This document shows positions 25,494 to 33,432 of a stretch of DNA of 41,428 bases, piece by piece; the stretch's first letter is position 1, and every line of letters starts with the position of its first letter. Both the position numbers and the translations under genes were made by a program. Origin of the DNA: Chloroflexota bacterium (GTDB taxonomy: Bacteria; Chloroflexota; UBA6077; CF-72); contig JAFAOS010000466.1 of NCBI GenBank assembly GCA_019247515.1, positions 1-41,428 of the forward strand, in the 5' to 3' direction. The notes below the pieces were generated by a model. It saw only the letters and a program-made list of their open reading frames with translations, was not told where the DNA came from and did no database searches.

Positions 25494-27005
25494 GTGATTC
25501 GGCAGGCGTTCGTGCGTAGCCGCCCGTTGCGCTTCAGCCCGTCGCCGTGGCAGGTGGCAGCACTCGACGCCTTCGCCGGCGCCGCCAGCATCACCGTCGC
25601 CCTGCTGCTCCGGTTCCTCGACGAAGGCAGCGTGCCCGCGACCTACGCGCAGCGGCTGGTCCCGTGGTTGCTCATCGCCGCCGCCACCCAGGTCGTCGCC
25701 GGCGAAGTCATGACTCGCTTGCGACGGCCCGGCTCGCCGATCGCCACCCGCCCCGTGGCGCCCTTTCTCGTCGGCGGCTTCGTCGGGCTGGTAGTGGTGC
25801 TGCTGGTCAATGACGTCATCCTGCGCGAGCCACTCTGGCACCTGCCGCACTTCGTCGCGTGCGTCGGCCCCGTGCTGGCCTCCGCCGCCAGCGCCGCCAT
25901 TCGTCTGGCGGCGGCGCGCTCGATCGAACTGGAGGAGCTGCTCGAGCGTCCGATCGTTCGACTCGACGTCGAAGGCTGCGCGCCCCTGCTGGTCGGCAAA
26001 CGCGTACTGATCACCGGCGCCGCCGGCTCCATCGGCGCCGAGTTGACTCGGCAGGTCCTGGCCATTGGACCTGCGGACATCCTGGCTGTCGACACCAACG
26101 AGACCGGCCTGTATGAGCTCGAGGGCATCGTTGCCGGCGTCCGCACCTGCATTGCCGATGTGGCTGACGCACGTCGCATGCGTGAGCTGTTCCTGCGCGA
26201 GCGCCCGTCGATCGTCTTTCACGCCGCCGCCTACAAGCATGTGCCGCTGGTCGAGGCCAATCCGGACCAGGGCTTCGCGACCAACGTGCTCGGCACGCTC
26301 GCCGTGTGCGAGGCGGCCGTCGCGGCTCAGGCCGAGCGGGTGGTGGTGATCTCGACGGACAAGGCCGTCAACCCAACCAGCTTCATGGGCCTGACCAAGC
26401 GCGTCGCGGAACTTCTGACGGTGGCCGTTGGCCAGACCGCCTCGAGCGCCACGGTGCTGTCGGCGGTGCGCTTCGGCAATGTGCTCGGCAGTCGCGGTAG
26501 CGTGGTCCCCACCCTGGTTCGGCAGATCGATTCGGGAGGGCCGATCACGATCACCCATCCCGACGCGCAACGCTACTTCATGACCGTCGAGGAAGCGGCC
26601 AGCCTGGTGCTTCTCTCGGCCGCGTATGGTGCACCTGGCGGACTGTTCGTGCTCGACATGGGCCACGAAGTGCGCATCGAACGGCTCGCCGAGCGCTTGG
26701 TGCGGCTGAAGGGCCTGCGTCCCGGCCGTGACATCGCCACGCGGTACACGGGCTTGCGGCCTGGCGAGAAACTTCGCGAGGAGCTGCATTCGGACGACGA
26801 GCGTCTGCTAGCCACCGAACGTGCCGCCGTGTGGCGAGTGGAGCCTGCCTACACCGTCGACGGACCCGCGTTGCTGGAGGACGTACGCGACCTGGATCAG
26901 CGCCGGCAGTCGGGCCGCGTGGAGCCGATGGAATATCCGGCCCTCGTGCGTGCGTTGATCGCCCGCGCGATCGGCGTCGAAGAAGCGGTCGCCGCCGCGG
27001 GTTAG
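25494..27005 (+). CDS. Membrane-bound nucleotide-sugar dehydratase, FlaA1/CapD/WbpM family
   Basis: A 503-residue protein. Residues 20-145 contain about four hydrophobic segments. From near 165 the SDR domain begins with V-L-I-T-G-A-A-G-S-I-G-A-E-L and continues with D-V-A-D, H-A-A-A-Y-K-H-V-P-L and S-T-D-K-A-V-N-P-T-S-F-M-G-L-T-K. The catalytic position carries M-x-x-x-K instead of Y-x-x-x-K, as known for WbpM/PglF-type enzymes. These convert UDP-GlcNAc to the 4-keto-6-deoxy sugar. GTG 25494 is used, but the strong GAAGGAGG (25471-25478) is 15 bases away. An in-frame ATA at 25488 would be better spaced, so the start is uncertain. Confidence 0.9.
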   Translation: MIRQAFVRSRPLRFSPSPWQVAALDAFAGAASITVALLLRFLDEGSVPATYAQRLVPWLLIAAATQVVAGEVMTRLRRPGSPIATRPVAPFLVGGFVGLVVVLLVNDVILREPLWHLPHFVACVGPVLASAASAAIRLAAARSIELEELLERPIVRLDVEGCAPLLVGKRVLITGAAGSIGAELTRQVLAIGPADILAVDTNETGLYELEGIVAGVRTCIADVADARRMRELFLRERPSIVFHAAAYKHVPLVEANPDQGFATNVLGTLAVCEAAVAAQAERVVVISTDKAVNPTSFMGLTKRVAELLTVAVGQTASSATVLSAVRFGNVLGSRGSVVPTLVRQIDSGGPITITHPDAQRYFMTVEEAASLVLLSAAYGAPGGLFVLDMGHEVRIERLAERLVRLKGLRPGRDIATRYTGLRPGEKLREELHSDDERLLATERAAVWRVEPAYTVDGPALLEDVRDLDQRRQSGRVEPMEYPALVRALIARAIGVEEAVAAAG

Positions 27006-27071
27006 GCCAGCCTCGATCGACCGCTGCGACCGGCGCGTCGCCTGCCGGCCAACGGTTGCGCTTGAAAAACG

Positions 27072-28103
27072 TCAGGCCTTCGACAGAATCAGGTGCAGGT
27101 CGCCGAACTCGTGCCACAAGTACCGTCCCGCCAGCGCCGCGGCGTAAGCCGTCTCCAGGTGTCGGCGGCCGGCGATCGCCTCGAGCATGGCGAGGTGGGT
27201 CGCCTTGGGCTCGTGAAATCCCGTGAGCAGGCTGTCCACCACCGACACTCGCCGCTCCGGCGTGATCATCAGCTCCGCCCACGCGTGGCACGCCACGACC
27301 CCACCGGAGCCCATCTCCACCGCGCTCTCGAGCGCGCGAACCACGGTCGTCCCAACCGCAATGACCCGCCGTCCCTCGGCCCTGGCGCTCCGAACGGCGG
27401 CTGCTGTTGCCTCAGGAACCCAGAACTCCTCTGCATACGGCCGTTCATGTGCCTCGAGACTGGCTACGCCTGTGTGCAGGGTCAACGTCATGAAGCCAAT
27501 GCCGCGATGCGCGAGTCGCTCCAGGACGTCGGGGCTGAACGCGCGGCCCGCGGACGGCATTTCGGCGGACCCGGATGCGCCAGCGTACACCGTCTGGTAC
27601 ATCTCGAGCGGCCACTGGCCATGGACATACGGGTAGGCGATAGGTCGACCGGCGGTTCGCATCAACTTGCGGACGTCGGTGCTGAAACTTGCGAGCCACA
27701 GCCGCTGCGAGTCCTCATACGGGGCGAGCAACGTCGCGATCGCGCCACCACTCAGGATCAGGCGTTCGCCTGCCGAGACGGACACACGTCGTGGCTCGAC
27801 CACCCACAGCTCACCCGTCAGCCGAGTAGAGATGTGCAGTGTCAGCGAGGAGCCGTCAAGCCGTTTTGCGGTCAGCGCGGCCGCCACTGTCGCCGAGTCG
27901 TTGGCGACCAGGAGATCGCCCGGCTGCAGCACATCCGGCAGCTCGACAAACTGGCGGTGCTCAACAGTGTCATCCTCGAGGTGGCTTACCAGGAGGCGGA
28001 CCTGGTCGCGCCGCAGGCCACGTGCTTCTGGTGGCTGGCGCGCCTCGAGATCCGCGGGCAGTTCGAAATCCAGCGGACCTTTGTGTTCTTCAAGTTGCAT
28101 CAT
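27072..28103 (-). CDS. queA: S-adenosylmethionine:tRNA ribosyltransferase-isomerase
   Basis: A 343-residue QueA-family protein. It shows F-E-L-P-A-D-L near the N-terminus, L-L-V-A-N-D-S-A-T-V-A-A-A, H-R-G-I-G-F-M-T-L-T-L-H-T-G, A-V-G-T-T-V-V-R-A-L-E-S-A, and V-D-S-L-L-T-G-F-H-E-P-K near the C-terminus. QueA transfers and isomerises the ribosyl part of SAM onto 7-aminomethyl-7-deazaguanine in tRNA to give epoxyqueuosine. It is translated directly after the SDR gene (ATGA overlap). No other queuosine gene is nearby. The N-terminal sequence L-V-A-N-D-S rather than the common L-V-V-N-D-T is a modest deviation. Confidence 0.88.
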   Translation of the reverse strand: MMQLEEHKGPLDFELPADLEARQPPEARGLRRDQVRLLVSHLEDDTVEHRQFVELPDVLQPGDLLVANDSATVAAALTAKRLDGSSLTLHISTRLTGELWVVEPRRVSVSAGERLILSGGAIATLLAPYEDSQRLWLASFSTDVRKLMRTAGRPIAYPYVHGQWPLEMYQTVYAGASGSAEMPSAGRAFSPDVLERLAHRGIGFMTLTLHTGVASLEAHERPYAEEFWVPEATAAAVRSARAEGRRVIAVGTTVVRALESAVEMGSGGVVACHAWAELMITPERRVSVVDSLLTGFHEPKATHLAMLEAIAGRRHLETAYAAALAGRYLWHEFGDLHLILSKA

Positions 28104-28843
28104 TGGGAAAAAACCTCTCGGGCAGGAGCCTGGAGCATTTGCTGCGCTTCGAAACGTGCGAATTGCGCGGGCTCGTCCAGCAGCCGCACGAATGCCGGTG
28201 CGACCACCTCAGGTGTCGCTAGGTGTGAGAGATCCACTCCTGGCTCGGCCGCGCGGTGCATGGCCGTGTCCATGTCGCCGGGGTCGACGACAAACACTCG
28301 CACCCCGCTGCCCTCCACCTCTGCCGCGAGGACACGTGAGAGGTGTTCCAGTCCAGCTTTACTGCTGCCATAGCCACCCCAGGTCGGATACGCCTGGATG
28401 CCAGCATCGGAAGTGATGTTGACGATCAACCCCTCTGCGCGTGCTCGCATCATCGGGAGCACGTGCTGGGTCAATCGCAGCGGGGCGACCAGGTTGACTT
28501 CGAGAATTTTGGAGAATTCGGCCGGATCGAGCTCAACCAGTTCGGGCATGGGTGTTGGACCCAGCTCCGAAGCGTTGTTGATAAGGACGTCGATGAAGCC
28601 GAACGTATCGCGGGCGGAGGAGACGAGTCGCGTGACATGCGCCTCGTCCGCGACGTCGCCGGGCAGCGCGAGCACTCGCGTCAACTGTGAAAGCTCGTGG
28701 CGTGCAGACTCAAGCGGCTCCGCGCGGCGTGCGGTCAGGACCAGGCCGATGCCCCGTCGCGCGAAGAGGCGCGCGATCGAGAGGCCAAGGCCCTGCGATG
28801 AGCCTGTAATCAGCGCTACGTGTTTGGTGGGTGGTGTGGTCAC
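28100..28843 (-). CDS. Short-chain dehydrogenase/reductase (classical SDR)
   Basis: A 247-residue classical SDR. It has the cofactor loop T-G-S-S-Q-G-L-G (TGxxxGxG) near residue 14, I-N-N-A-S, the catalytic Y-G-S-S-K (YxxxK) near residue 158, and D-P-G-D-M-D-T after it, consistent with an NADP-dependent ketoreductase-type enzyme. The substrate is unknown. GTG 28843 has AGAAGGGA about 7 bases upstream, a good Shine-Dalgarno. The stop overlaps the queA start (ATGA), so the two are probably co-translated; I know of no shared pathway. Confidence 0.88.
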   Translation of the reverse strand: MTTPPTKHVALITGSSQGLGLSIARLFARRGIGLVLTARRAEPLESARHELSQLTRVLALPGDVADEAHVTRLVSSARDTFGFIDVLINNASELGPTPMPELVELDPAEFSKILEVNLVAPLRLTQHVLPMMRARAEGLIVNITSDAGIQAYPTWGGYGSSKAGLEHLSRVLAAEVEGSGVRVFVVDPGDMDTAMHRAAEPGVDLSHLATPEVVAPAFVRLLDEPAQFARFEAQQMLQAPAREVFSQ

Positions 28844-28958
28844 GAATGGGTCCCTTCTGGCGTCGAGCGCCCGCGATCCGTCGCTCGCGCTCGGCAGCGG
28901 CCATCAGTTCGCTGCGCCGTGCTTCGAGCACCGGCTGCAGCCAGATGTGCAATTCCAT
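28710..28958 (-). CDS. Possible small protein, unknown
   Basis: An ATG at 28958 opens an 82-codon frame whose first 38 codons lie in the otherwise empty space upstream of the SDR gene. They read M-E-L-H-I-W-L-Q-P-V-L-E-A-R-R-S-E-L, an Arg/Glu/Ala-rich helical stretch with high GC at third positions, like real genes here. The rest overlaps the SDR in another frame, which argues against the whole being real. No Shine-Dalgarno is visible. It may be a short gene, a remnant, or chance. Confidence 0.25.
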   Translation of the reverse strand: MELHIWLQPVLEARRSELMAAAERERRIAGARRQKGPIRDHTTHQTRSADYRLIAGPWPLDRAPLRATGHRPGPDRTPRGAA

Positions 28959-29015
28959 ATATCGGAAGCATCCGCCAGAGCTTGAGTCGGGGCCCTCGGC
29001 TGTCGGGTCAGTTCA

Positions 29016-29038
29016 GGACCTGTCTGAAAGGACAGTCC
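29016..29038. terminator. Hairpin after the membrane-protein gene, weak terminator candidate
   Basis: GGA-C-CTGTC pairs with GACAG-TCC around a 6-nt loop, giving 8 bp with one bulged base. It lies 59 bases past the stop of the minus-strand membrane protein (29097) and upstream of the SDR gene. There is no T-run on either side, so termination would have to be imperfect or factor-assisted. Confidence 0.35.
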
Positions 29039-29096
29039 TCACTGGAGTTAGCGGGCTACGCCTTGCGCCGTGGCGCCCGGCGAAGGTGAAGGGCAG

Positions 29097-30125
29097 TCAG
29101 CAGGGCGCGTCTGAGCGGCCGCTGGAGTCGCAGCAATACACCAGCACGAGTGGCACCAGCACGGGGTACAGACTGGTCAGGATGCGGACCTCACGCCACC
29201 AGCCCCAGATCGCGAACGCGATCAGGTAGAAGGGCAGCACGCGCGCCACGCCTCGCAGAAAGGTGGGTGCGCGCCTGAATCCGAGCGCCGCGTACATCCA
29301 GCCGAAACCCAGCACAAGCGGAATGGCCGACGCCGCGGCGATGACGTTGTTGCGCTGAATGTTGCGCACAATCACGTTGCCGAGTTCGTCAACCGGATCT
29401 GCGCTGCCCCGCACCAGTCGCAGTCCACCAAAGATCACTGCCGACATGACAACGAGAGCGAATGACAAATACGTTTCGCGCCGGTGCGCCGCACGCCGCA
29501 GGGTAGTCATGCCAAGTGGTCGCAGGTCCTGCAAACTTGCCAGAAACAGTGCCAACGGCAGAAAGACGCCGGTTTCTCGGTTGAGCGACGCCAGCACGAC
29601 CGTAACGCCCACCCACACCCACTGCCCCCGGTATGCCAGCAGAAATCCAAGCGCGAACAAGGCGACTTCCAGAATGGACCACGGCTGGTACGTGAAATAC
29701 GCGAGCGTCAGAACCGTAACGCCACTGACAAACGACACTCCCAACAACGATTGAAGGGGCGAAAAGAACTGGCGAAACAGGGCGTATAGCATCAGGAACT
29801 GGAACAGCAACGCCAGGCAGTCGTACACAAGCGATGCGCCCAGATAGGCAGTCTGAGGTGCTCCCAAAAAAGAGAAGACATGGCTCAGACCCTCGAGGAC
29901 AAACGGCACCAGGACGCGATATCGATACGGAGAGCCGGCAGTCCCGCCAACAACGTTCTGCTCCTGGGTGAAACTGTAGGTTGGCGCCTGCAAATCGATG
30001 GCGATGAAGTACAAACAGCCGAGTGTCAGGCCCAGCACGGTGACGAGCACCGTGTTGCGCCAATCCACGCGCCGGTCCGCGCGCGTCGAACTCAAGTTGC
30101 GGGGACTGCGCGGGCCAGGACCCAC
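29097..30125 (-). CDS. Polytopic membrane protein, unknown function
   Basis: About 342 residues with eight or more hydrophobic segments. Y-R-Y-R-V-L-V-P-F occurs near the first extracytoplasmic loop and L-N-R-E-T-G-V-F-L-P-L in the middle. This pairing is reminiscent of uncharacterised polytopic proteins related to GT-C-like glycosyltransferases (weak inference). The frame is open for another 168 bases upstream, but that part reads like the shadow of the preceding gene. GTG 30125, inside the end of that gene, is the preferred start. It forms a co-directional run with the small membrane protein and the LigJ-like gene. Confidence 0.65.
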   Translation of the reverse strand: MGPGPRSPRNLSSTRADRRVDWRNTVLVTVLGLTLGCLYFIAIDLQAPTYSFTQEQNVVGGTAGSPYRYRVLVPFVLEGLSHVFSFLGAPQTAYLGASLVYDCLALLFQFLMLYALFRQFFSPLQSLLGVSFVSGVTVLTLAYFTYQPWSILEVALFALGFLLAYRGQWVWVGVTVVLASLNRETGVFLPLALFLASLQDLRPLGMTTLRRAAHRRETYLSFALVVMSAVIFGGLRLVRGSADPVDELGNVIVRNIQRNNVIAAASAIPLVLGFGWMYAALGFRRAPTFLRGVARVLPFYLIAFAIWGWWREVRILTSLYPVLVPLVLVYCCDSSGRSDAPC

Positions 30126-30505
30126 ATGCAAGCGCTCAGAGTCGCGCCAATGCCGATGAAAGGTGCCCCGAACATGACGATCACCGCAGCCACTGTTGGT
30201 GAGACTGCCAACCTCAGCAGGATATAGGCGACCACCAGCAGGACGATGATGCCGATAACCTCCGCGGGTGCCTGAGGCGTGAGGTTGAACCAATCGCGTT
30301 CGAGCTGGTAGCCAAGGCTGTTGAGTGTGAGCGAGCCCAGGTTGGCAATGGAGAATCGACTGATGCTCAGGCTCGCCAGCGCGGCCTGGTGCTCGATGGT
30401 TGCGAAGCTGAAGTCCGAGAAGAATCGCAACCCGACCGCGGCTCCGACCGAAACCACCAGACCCAGCAATTTGATGTCCAGCCGCCTGAGTGCGAAGCGC
30501 GTCAC
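30092..30505 (-). CDS. Small membrane protein, unknown function
   Basis: A 137-residue protein starting at GTG 30505, ten bases after the LigJ-like gene stops. It has an N-terminal hydrophobic segment (L-G-L-V-V-S-V-G-A-A-V-G-L), a polar central part with Y-Q-L-E-R-D-W-F-N, and two C-terminal hydrophobic segments. I do not recognise the family. Its end overlaps the start of the next membrane protein by 34 bases, so the two probably work together, possibly as one split membrane enzyme or transporter (inference). Confidence 0.6.
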   Translation of the reverse strand: MTRFALRRLDIKLLGLVVSVGAAVGLRFFSDFSFATIEHQAALASLSISRFSIANLGSLTLNSLGYQLERDWFNLTPQAPAEVIGIIVLLVVAYILLRLAVSPTVAAVIVMFGAPFIGIGATLSACMWVLARAVPAT

Positions 30506-30515
30506 TCCGTCTCGC

Positions 30516-31529
30516 TCACCGTGGCAGTGCAGCCAGTACTCTGCTCAGTCGCGGATACACGCGTCTGGCATTGCCCTCATAAATCTTGGCCTGCTCGGTC
30601 TCCGAAAGGTCCGGGATCGCGTCCACGTATCGCTTCGTGTCGTCGAAATAATGGCCCGTTCGTGAGTCAACGCCGCGAACAGCTCCGATCATCTCCGACG
30701 CGAATATCACGTTATCGGCGCCGACGACCTCCACCAGCAGACGAACGCCGGCATAGTGATACACGCACGTATCGAAGAACACGTTGTTGAGCAGTTCGTC
30801 AATTGGTGGACGATGCGCGTCCTGAGCGATGCCGCGATACCGTCCCCAGTGGTACGGCACCGCACCACCGCCGTGCGGAATGACAAACTTCAGTGTCGGA
30901 AAATCACGGAACAGATCGCCGAGCACGAGCTGCATGAACGCGCTGGTATCGCCGTTCAGATAGTGCGCCCCAGTCCCATGGAAATTGGGATTGCATGACA
31001 TGCTGACATGAATCATGGCCGGTACTTCGAGCTCGACCATCTTCTCATACAGCGGATACCAGAAACGGTCGGTCAGCGGTGGCCCCGTCCAGTAACCATC
31101 CGAGGGGTCCGGATTCAGATTGCAACCCACGAATCCGTATTCTTCGACGCAGCGCTCGAGTTCCTGCACACAATTGGCCGGTGAGACTCCAGGTGACTGT
31201 GGAAGCTGACAGACACCGACAAAGTTGCCCGGAAACAGAGTGCAAACGCGGTGGATCAGGTCGTTGACGGTACGCGTCCATTGTTGGCTGGTCGTCTCGT
31301 CACCATAGTGGTGCGCCATACCCCCCGCCGTGGGAGAGAAAAACGTGACGTCGGTACCGCGCTCCTTCTGCAATCGAAGTTGGCCGTCGCCAACTGTATG
31401 GCGAATCTCGTCGTCACTGATACTGAGTTTGTCGGTAAAGGGCGTACCCGCGCTGGCGATCTGTCGCCTGCGCCACTCAGCCAATTGGGGTGGCGCGGTG
31501 GTGTAATGGCCGTGGACGTCGATGATCAT
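30516..31529 (-). CDS. ligJ: 4-oxalomesaconate hydratase-like amidohydrolase-superfamily protein
   Basis: A 337-residue protein that closely follows the LigJ pattern: N-terminal M-I-I-D-V-H-G-H-Y-T-T-A-P (metal ligands His6 and His8), L-P-Q-S-P-G-V, N-L-N-P-D-P-S, H-Y-L-N-G-D-T, I-P-H-G-G-G-A-V-P-Y-H-W-G-R and F-A-S-E-M-I-G-A-V-R-G. LigJ hydrates 4-oxalomesaconate in the protocatechuate/gallate 4,5-cleavage pathway. No other gene of that pathway is in the window, so the true substrate may differ. ATG 31529 matches the family N-terminus; the open frame runs seven codons further. Confidence 0.85.
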   Translation of the reverse strand: MIIDVHGHYTTAPPQLAEWRRRQIASAGTPFTDKLSISDDEIRHTVGDGQLRLQKERGTDVTFFSPTAGGMAHHYGDETTSQQWTRTVNDLIHRVCTLFPGNFVGVCQLPQSPGVSPANCVQELERCVEEYGFVGCNLNPDPSDGYWTGPPLTDRFWYPLYEKMVELEVPAMIHVSMSCNPNFHGTGAHYLNGDTSAFMQLVLGDLFRDFPTLKFVIPHGGGAVPYHWGRYRGIAQDAHRPPIDELLNNVFFDTCVYHYAGVRLLVEVVGADNVIFASEMIGAVRGVDSRTGHYFDDTKRYVDAIPDLSETEQAKIYEGNARRVYPRLSRVLAALPR

Positions 31530-31657
31530 GTCTGTCGCTCTACTCGGCACATGGTACCGGGCCAGGCGCGCAGGGGGACCAGCGAGGCTGCAAATCGCCG
31601 TGCTCGGATCAAATACCGGTCGTGATGTGGTTTCCGGCTTTTCACATGTCTGGCCGT

Positions 31658-32284
31658 TCAGAGCAGACCGCGCTGCGCCGCCAGCGCGACGGCCTGCGCC
31701 CGATTCTCGGCTCCGAGCTTGTGAAAGATGGAATTTACATGAAACTTCACCGTACGCTCAGAGATCGAGAGGCTGCCGGCAATTTGCTTTGTTGGCAGAC
31801 CGTCGGCGACCAGCCGCAAGACTTCGCGCTCACGCTCGCTCAGCGTCGTCGCCGCACGGCGGCGTGGCGCATTGACCTCGGCCACCAGTTTGCTGGCCAC
31901 GCGCGGTTCGAGGTAGGAACCCCCTGCGGCGACGACGCGGATGCCACGGGCGATCTCCTCAGCGCTGGCGCCCTTGAGCAGATAGCCGTGCGCACCGGCG
32001 CGGATCGCGCCGAGGACCCGCTCGTCGGTGTCGTAGGCGGTGAAAATCAGGATTTCAGCGGACGGCTGCGCCGCCTTCAACTGCGGAATCGCGGCCACGC
32101 CCTCGACGTCTTGCATCTCGAGGTCGAGCAGGACCACGTCCGGCCGCAATCGCGCGATCAGTGCAATCGCTTCGCGGCCGGAGCCAGCCTCGCCGACCAC
32201 CTCGAGGTCCGCCTCGTCGGACAGCACGCCGACAAGCCCCTGACGCACGATCGGGTGGTCGTCAACGACGAGTACGCGGATCAA
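31658..32284 (-). CDS. NarL/FixJ-family response regulator
   Basis: A 208-residue two-domain regulator. The receiver has the acidic pair Asp8-Asp9, phospho-acceptor Asp54 in L-L-D-L-E-M, and the conserved L-K-G-A segment. The C-terminal LuxR-type helix-turn-helix reads L-S-E-R-E-R-E-V-L-R-L-V-A-D-G then V-K-F-H-V-N-S-I. It would bind DNA as a dimer when phosphorylated by the kinase encoded just upstream. The start is TTG 32284, overlapping the kinase stop as TTGA, so translation is coupled. Confidence 0.93.
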   Translation of the reverse strand: MIRVLVVDDHPIVRQGLVGVLSDEADLEVVGEAGSGREAIALIARLRPDVVLLDLEMQDVEGVAAIPQLKAAQPSAEILIFTAYDTDERVLGAIRAGAHGYLLKGASAEEIARGIRVVAAGGSYLEPRVASKLVAEVNAPRRRAATTLSEREREVLRLVADGLPTKQIAGSLSISERTVKFHVNSIFHKLGAENRAQAVALAAQRGLL

Positions 32285-33432
32285 GCCGACTCCAGAGGCA
32301 CGCGCGCCGTTACGCGTGTGCCATGACCCGGCGTACTTCTGATCTCGAGCCGACCTCCGAGTAACCTGGCGCGTTCTCGCATTCCAATCAGTCCATGGCC
32401 GTCGCCGCTGTGTGTCGACGCTTTGAGGGAAAAACCCTGGCCGTCATCACGCACCGACAGCGACAGTGCCGCCCCGCGTCGCCGTAACACAATCTGCACA
32501 CGGTGAGCGTGTGCATGCGTGCGCACGTTGGTGAGCGCCTCCTGTGCGATCCGAAACAATTCTGATTCAATCCGCGGCGAAAGCCCATCCAGGTGCACCG
32601 ACTCCACTGCTGCCGGCACTCCGGTATCCGACGTGAACGCCCGCGCTAACCCGGCCAGGGCTTCCGCCAGCGGCTTGCCCTCGAGTTGCGCCGGCCCGCG
32701 CAGGTCGAGGACCGAGCGACGGGCATCCTCCAGGTTCTCACGCGCCATTGCGAGCGCCCGTTGGAGCCGCTCACGCGCTTCATCCGGATGCGTCTGGAGC
32801 CGATGCATCGCGCCCTCAATGTTCAGTGCGATCGCAGTCAACCCTTGCGCCAGTGTGTCATGGATCTCACGAGCAAGTCGCGCGCGCTCTTCAGCACGTG
32901 CCAGGCCCATGGCGTCCTCCGCCAGGCGCGCGCGCTCGATGGCCATGCCAACCTGGTACGCAATTGTCGACAGCAATCGCAGTTCGTCGCCAGTGAGTTT
33001 GCGCCACTCTGGGCCCGTAACGTTCATGATCCCGAGGGGTTTGTCCTGGAAATACAGCGGAATACTGGCGTGGTAGCGTAGCCCTGCGGCCAGAGCCGCG
33101 GACTTGCTGCGAAACGCCGGCTCCAGCCGGCTGCACTCGATCACATCAATGTTGGTGGGTGTCAACGCGCCGTCGCGGAAGTCGTCGATGCACCAGCAGC
33201 GCCGGCGGCCGGCCATGCGCACACGTTCCTGCAGATAGGGCGGCATCTCGCGCTCCGCGGCCGCGTAGAATCGGCCTGTTTGTTGGTCGAGAAGCCAGAC
33301 CCAGCCGGTGCGCAGCCCGAGCAGGTCCGCGACCAGGCTCAAGGTTCTCTCGAGTGCCTGGCGTACATCCCGCGACGAATTCAACGCCTCTGCGACGGCA
33401 TTGACGATCCCCAGCTCGCGGTCTGCGTTCAC
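32281..33432 (-). CDS. GAF-domain sensor histidine kinase (HisKA_3 type)
   Basis: A 383-residue cytoplasmic kinase with no membrane segment. Residues 10-165 form a GAF-like sensor. The dimerisation and phosphotransfer box is R-E-I-H-D-T-L-A-Q-G-L with phospho-acceptor His191. The ATPase part has E-A-L-T-N-V-R-T-H-A (N-box), D-D-G-Q-G-F and G-H-G-L-I-G-M-R-E-R. The GAF region contains Cys79, Cys81 and Cys100 (C-W-C and E-C-S-R-L), which could bind metal or sense redox state (inference). It sits between RNase J and the regulator, overlapping both by four bases. Ligand unknown. Confidence 0.92.
   Translation of the reverse strand: MNADRELGIVNAVAEALNSSRDVRQALERTLSLVADLLGLRTGWVWLLDQQTGRFYAAAEREMPPYLQERVRMAGRRRCWCIDDFRDGALTPTNIDVIECSRLEPAFRSKSAALAAGLRYHASIPLYFQDKPLGIMNVTGPEWRKLTGDELRLLSTIAYQVGMAIERARLAEDAMGLARAEERARLAREIHDTLAQGLTAIALNIEGAMHRLQTHPDEARERLQRALAMARENLEDARRSVLDLRGPAQLEGKPLAEALAGLARAFTSDTGVPAAVESVHLDGLSPRIESELFRIAQEALTNVRTHAHAHRVQIVLRRRGAALSLSVRDDGQGFSLKASTHSGDGHGLIGMRERARLLGGRLEIRSTPGHGTRVTARVPLESA

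Noticed and set aside
27006-27071. Terminator between convergent capD-like and queA genes
   Set aside because: No stable stem with a T-run could be identified in these 66 bases.
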